Source: CAYMOV01 sp964392085 (GTDB lineage: Bacteria > Oederibacteriota > Muellerivitia > Muellerivitales > Muellerivitaceae). Taken from it: a stretch of DNA of 38,267 nt. Location: the NCBI GenBank assembly GCA_964392085.1, contig CAYMOV010000019.1:1-38267 (forward strand), written 5' to 3'. The first letter of the stretch is position 1; the number at the start of each line of letters is the position of its first letter. Below are positions 36,685 through 38,267 of the stretch, one piece after another. The position numbers and the translations under genes were made by a program. The notes below the pieces were generated by a model. It did no database searches. It worked only from the letters and a program-made list of their open reading frames with translations, and was not told the DNA's origin.

Positions 36685-38055
36685 GTGACCCCCCCGCGCC
36701 CCCCCGACCCGATCCCGGCTTTCCAACCCCGGACCGCCTTTTTTCTCCTTCTCGCGGCCCTGGGATGCGGCTTCGGTTCCCTTTCCTGCGGCCCCGCCCT
36801 CACGGGCTCCGCCCCCGGCCCCGTCACCCTGACCTACTGGGAGAAGTGGAACGGTTTCGAGGGCGCGGCCGTCCAGGCCATGGTGGACCGGTACAACCAA
36901 AAGCAGTCCAAGGTGTTCGTCAAGGTCGTCACGGTCAGTGAGATCGAGAAAAAGCTGTTGGTGGCCACCGCCGGCGGCGACCCCCCGGACCTCTCGGGCC
37001 TCTACTCGCGCAACGTGGCGGTGTACGCCGAGCGGGGCGCCCTTCAAAACCTCGACCGGGGGTTGGCGGACCGGGGCGTGGCGCTCGGCCATTTCCTTCC
37101 GGTTTACCTGCTCGAGTGCCGCCTGCGGGGATCCACCTACGCCCTGCCCATCGCCGGCATGACCCTGGGCCTCCATTACAACCGCGCGCACTTCCGCGAG
37201 GCGGGTTTGGATCCGGACAAGCCGCCCCGCACCATGGCGGAGCTCCTTGAGGTCGCCGACAAGCTCACGATCCGGAACAAGGACGGCAGTTACAAGCGCC
37301 TGGGCTTCCTCCCCACGGACCCGGGTTGGTGGAACTGGAGTTGGCTCTACTACACCGGCGGAAGCCTCTTCAACGAGGACACCCGGCGGTTGACCGCCGA
37401 CACACCGGAAAACCGCCGGGCGCTCCAGTGGTTCGCCGATTTCTCAGAAAAATACGGGGTGGAGAAACTCACGGCCTTCCACGGCGGGCTGGGAAGCTTC
37501 TCCTCCCCCCAGAACCCCTTCCTCGCCGGCAAGGTCTCCATGGAGATCCAGGGCGTCTGGATGAACTCGTTCATCCACACCTTCAACCCCAAGCTCGACT
37601 GGGGGGTGGCGCCCTTCCCCGCTTGGGTTCCGGGCCGGGAGAGCATGACCCTCATCGAGTCCGACGTGTTGGTGGTCCCCACGGGCAGCCGCCACCCGAA
37701 GGAGGCCCTCGACTACATCGCCTACGCCGTGGGCCCCGAGGGCCAGGAGATCCTGCACACCAAGATGGCGAAGTTCCCCATGCTGAAGCCCAAGTACATC
37801 TCGAAGGATTTTTGGGCCAAGAACCCCAACCCCTACATCCGGGTCTACCAGAAGCTGGCCGAGAGCCCCAACGCCTTCACGGCGCCGCGCATCGGGCCGG
37901 GGCAGGAGTATTTCGACGAGGCCACCGTGGTGTTCGACGAGGTGTGGCTGCACCGCAAGACGCCCGCGGAGGCCCTGGAGGACCTGCAGGCTCGCATGGG
38001 CAAGAAGTGGGACCGCGAAGTAAGGCGTTTGCAGCGCCTGGGGCTCAAACCATGA
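36685..38055 (+). CDS. ABC transporter sugar-type solute-binding lipoprotein
   Basis: A 456-residue extracellular solute-binding protein (family 1, maltose-binding-like). The N-terminal signal ends in a lipobox-like LSCG at ~residue 33, so it is probably lipid-anchored in the periplasm. The mature part begins VTLTYWEKWNGFEGAAVQAM, then VDRYN, with GGDPPDLSGLYSRN, YALPIAGMTLGLHYN, WNWSWLYYTGGS and GKVSMEIQGVWM in order. It would deliver an oligosaccharide or sugar to the permease that begins at 38207. GTG 36685 opens the signal peptide and has no ribosome binding site, in line with the close promoter. The frame stays open far upstream over the antisense DedA gene, which I do not count. Confidence 0.88.
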   Translation: MTPPRPPDPIPAFQPRTAFFLLLAALGCGFGSLSCGPALTGSAPGPVTLTYWEKWNGFEGAAVQAMVDRYNQKQSKVFVKVVTVSEIEKKLLVATAGGDPPDLSGLYSRNVAVYAERGALQNLDRGLADRGVALGHFLPVYLLECRLRGSTYALPIAGMTLGLHYNRAHFREAGLDPDKPPRTMAELLEVADKLTIRNKDGSYKRLGFLPTDPGWWNWSWLYYTGGSLFNEDTRRLTADTPENRRALQWFADFSEKYGVEKLTAFHGGLGSFSSPQNPFLAGKVSMEIQGVWMNSFIHTFNPKLDWGVAPFPAWVPGRESMTLIESDVLVVPTGSRHPKEALDYIAYAVGPEGQEILHTKMAKFPMLKPKYISKDFWAKNPNPYIRVYQKLAESPNAFTAPRIGPGQEYFDEATVVFDEVWLHRKTPAEALEDLQARMGKKWDREVRRLQRLGLKP

Positions 38056-38059
38056 ACGG

Positions 38060-38192
38060 CCAACGGCAAAGTTTTTCACCACAGAGTCACAGGGGCACAG
38101 AGTTTTACTCGGAATACCTTAAACAAAACATTCTGCCGTATTCGTTCCCTGTGTCCCTGTGTCCCTGTGGTGGATATGGGTGTTGCCGTTGG
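38060..38192. repeat. 133-bp imperfect inverted repeat between binding protein and permease
   Basis: The outer arms CCAACGGCAA (38060-38069) and TTGCCGTTGG (38183-38192) are perfect. Inner arms (CACCACAGAGTCACAGGGGC near 38077, and CCCTGTGTCCCTGTGGTGG ending 38173) largely pair. The AT-rich centre is about 45 bp. ACCACAGAGxCACAG is a widespread intergenic repeat phrase. Confidence 0.75.
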
Positions 38193-38206
38193 TTGGGGGT
38201 TGTTTC

Positions 38207-38267
38207 ATGACGAAACTCGAGAAGAAAAACCTGATGGTCGGCCTGGCGTTCACGGCCCCCTGGATCG
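38207..38267 (+). CDS. ABC transporter permease, sugar type (5' end only)
   Basis: The first 20 codons read MTKLEKKNLMVGLAFTAPWI, the usual opening of MalF/UgpA-like permeases (basic start, then a first helix with F-x-x-PW). It follows the solute-binding lipoprotein on the same strand, so it is very probably its membrane partner. The gene continues past the window edge. There is no clear GGAGG; GGGGGTTGTTTC precedes the ATG. Confidence 0.7.
   Translation, partial: MTKLEKKNLMVGLAFTAPWI

Overview
The window comes from a GC-rich, Gram-negative-type bacterium. Outer-membrane barrels, a TolC-like channel and a three-part RND efflux system show the double membrane. I cannot assign a phylum by eye. 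Most genes deal with potassium, with small-molecule signalling (P-II proteins and a probable c-di-AMP riboswitch) and with the cell envelope.

Left part (1-3430): the start of a YncE-like secreted propeller gene, an EVE-domain gene, a short-chain-type oxidoreductase, a DUF2934 gene behind a tandemly duplicated leader, phhB, and a small membrane protein behind three perfect 11-bp-spaced direct repeats. Middle-left (3432-13227, all minus strand): a TolC / adaptor / heavy-metal-type RND pump operon, three consecutive P-II genes headed by a small secreted protein, a nitrate-reductase-associated-type protein, and a formylglycine-generating-enzyme-like protein.

Potassium region (13251-34007): kdpE-kdpD copy 1 lies behind a Bbp2-type porin on the minus strand. 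Next come an orphan KdpE-like regulator, a small membrane protein and a KimA-like transporter whose leader carries a c-di-AMP (ydaO-yuaA type) riboswitch. Divergently, the plus strand carries two tiny membrane peptides, kdpF, kdpA, kdpB, kdpC and a fourth P-II gene. A second kdpD-kdpE pair follows, translationally coupled to an SMR-like membrane protein. A second KimA-like gene without the riboswitch faces this operon. Right end (34126-38267): DUF2062, pdxH, an outer-membrane barrel, DedA, and the start of a sugar-type ABC importer (lipoprotein binding protein plus permease).

The main observation is a shared promoter design. CTAACAG-like direct repeats, 11 bp apart, sit 18 nt (17 in one case) ahead of a TAnnnT -10 box in front of the RND operon, the secreted-protein/P-II operon, the nitrate-reductase-associated gene, the Bbp2 porin and the kdpFABC operon. 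A sixth site precedes the small membrane protein at 3115. This layout is typical of OmpR/PhoB-family activators, and three such regulators (KdpE-like) are encoded here. I infer a local regulon joining K+ import, a porin, P-II signalling and metal-type efflux. The riboswitch would separately shut down KimA-type K+ uptake when c-di-AMP is high.
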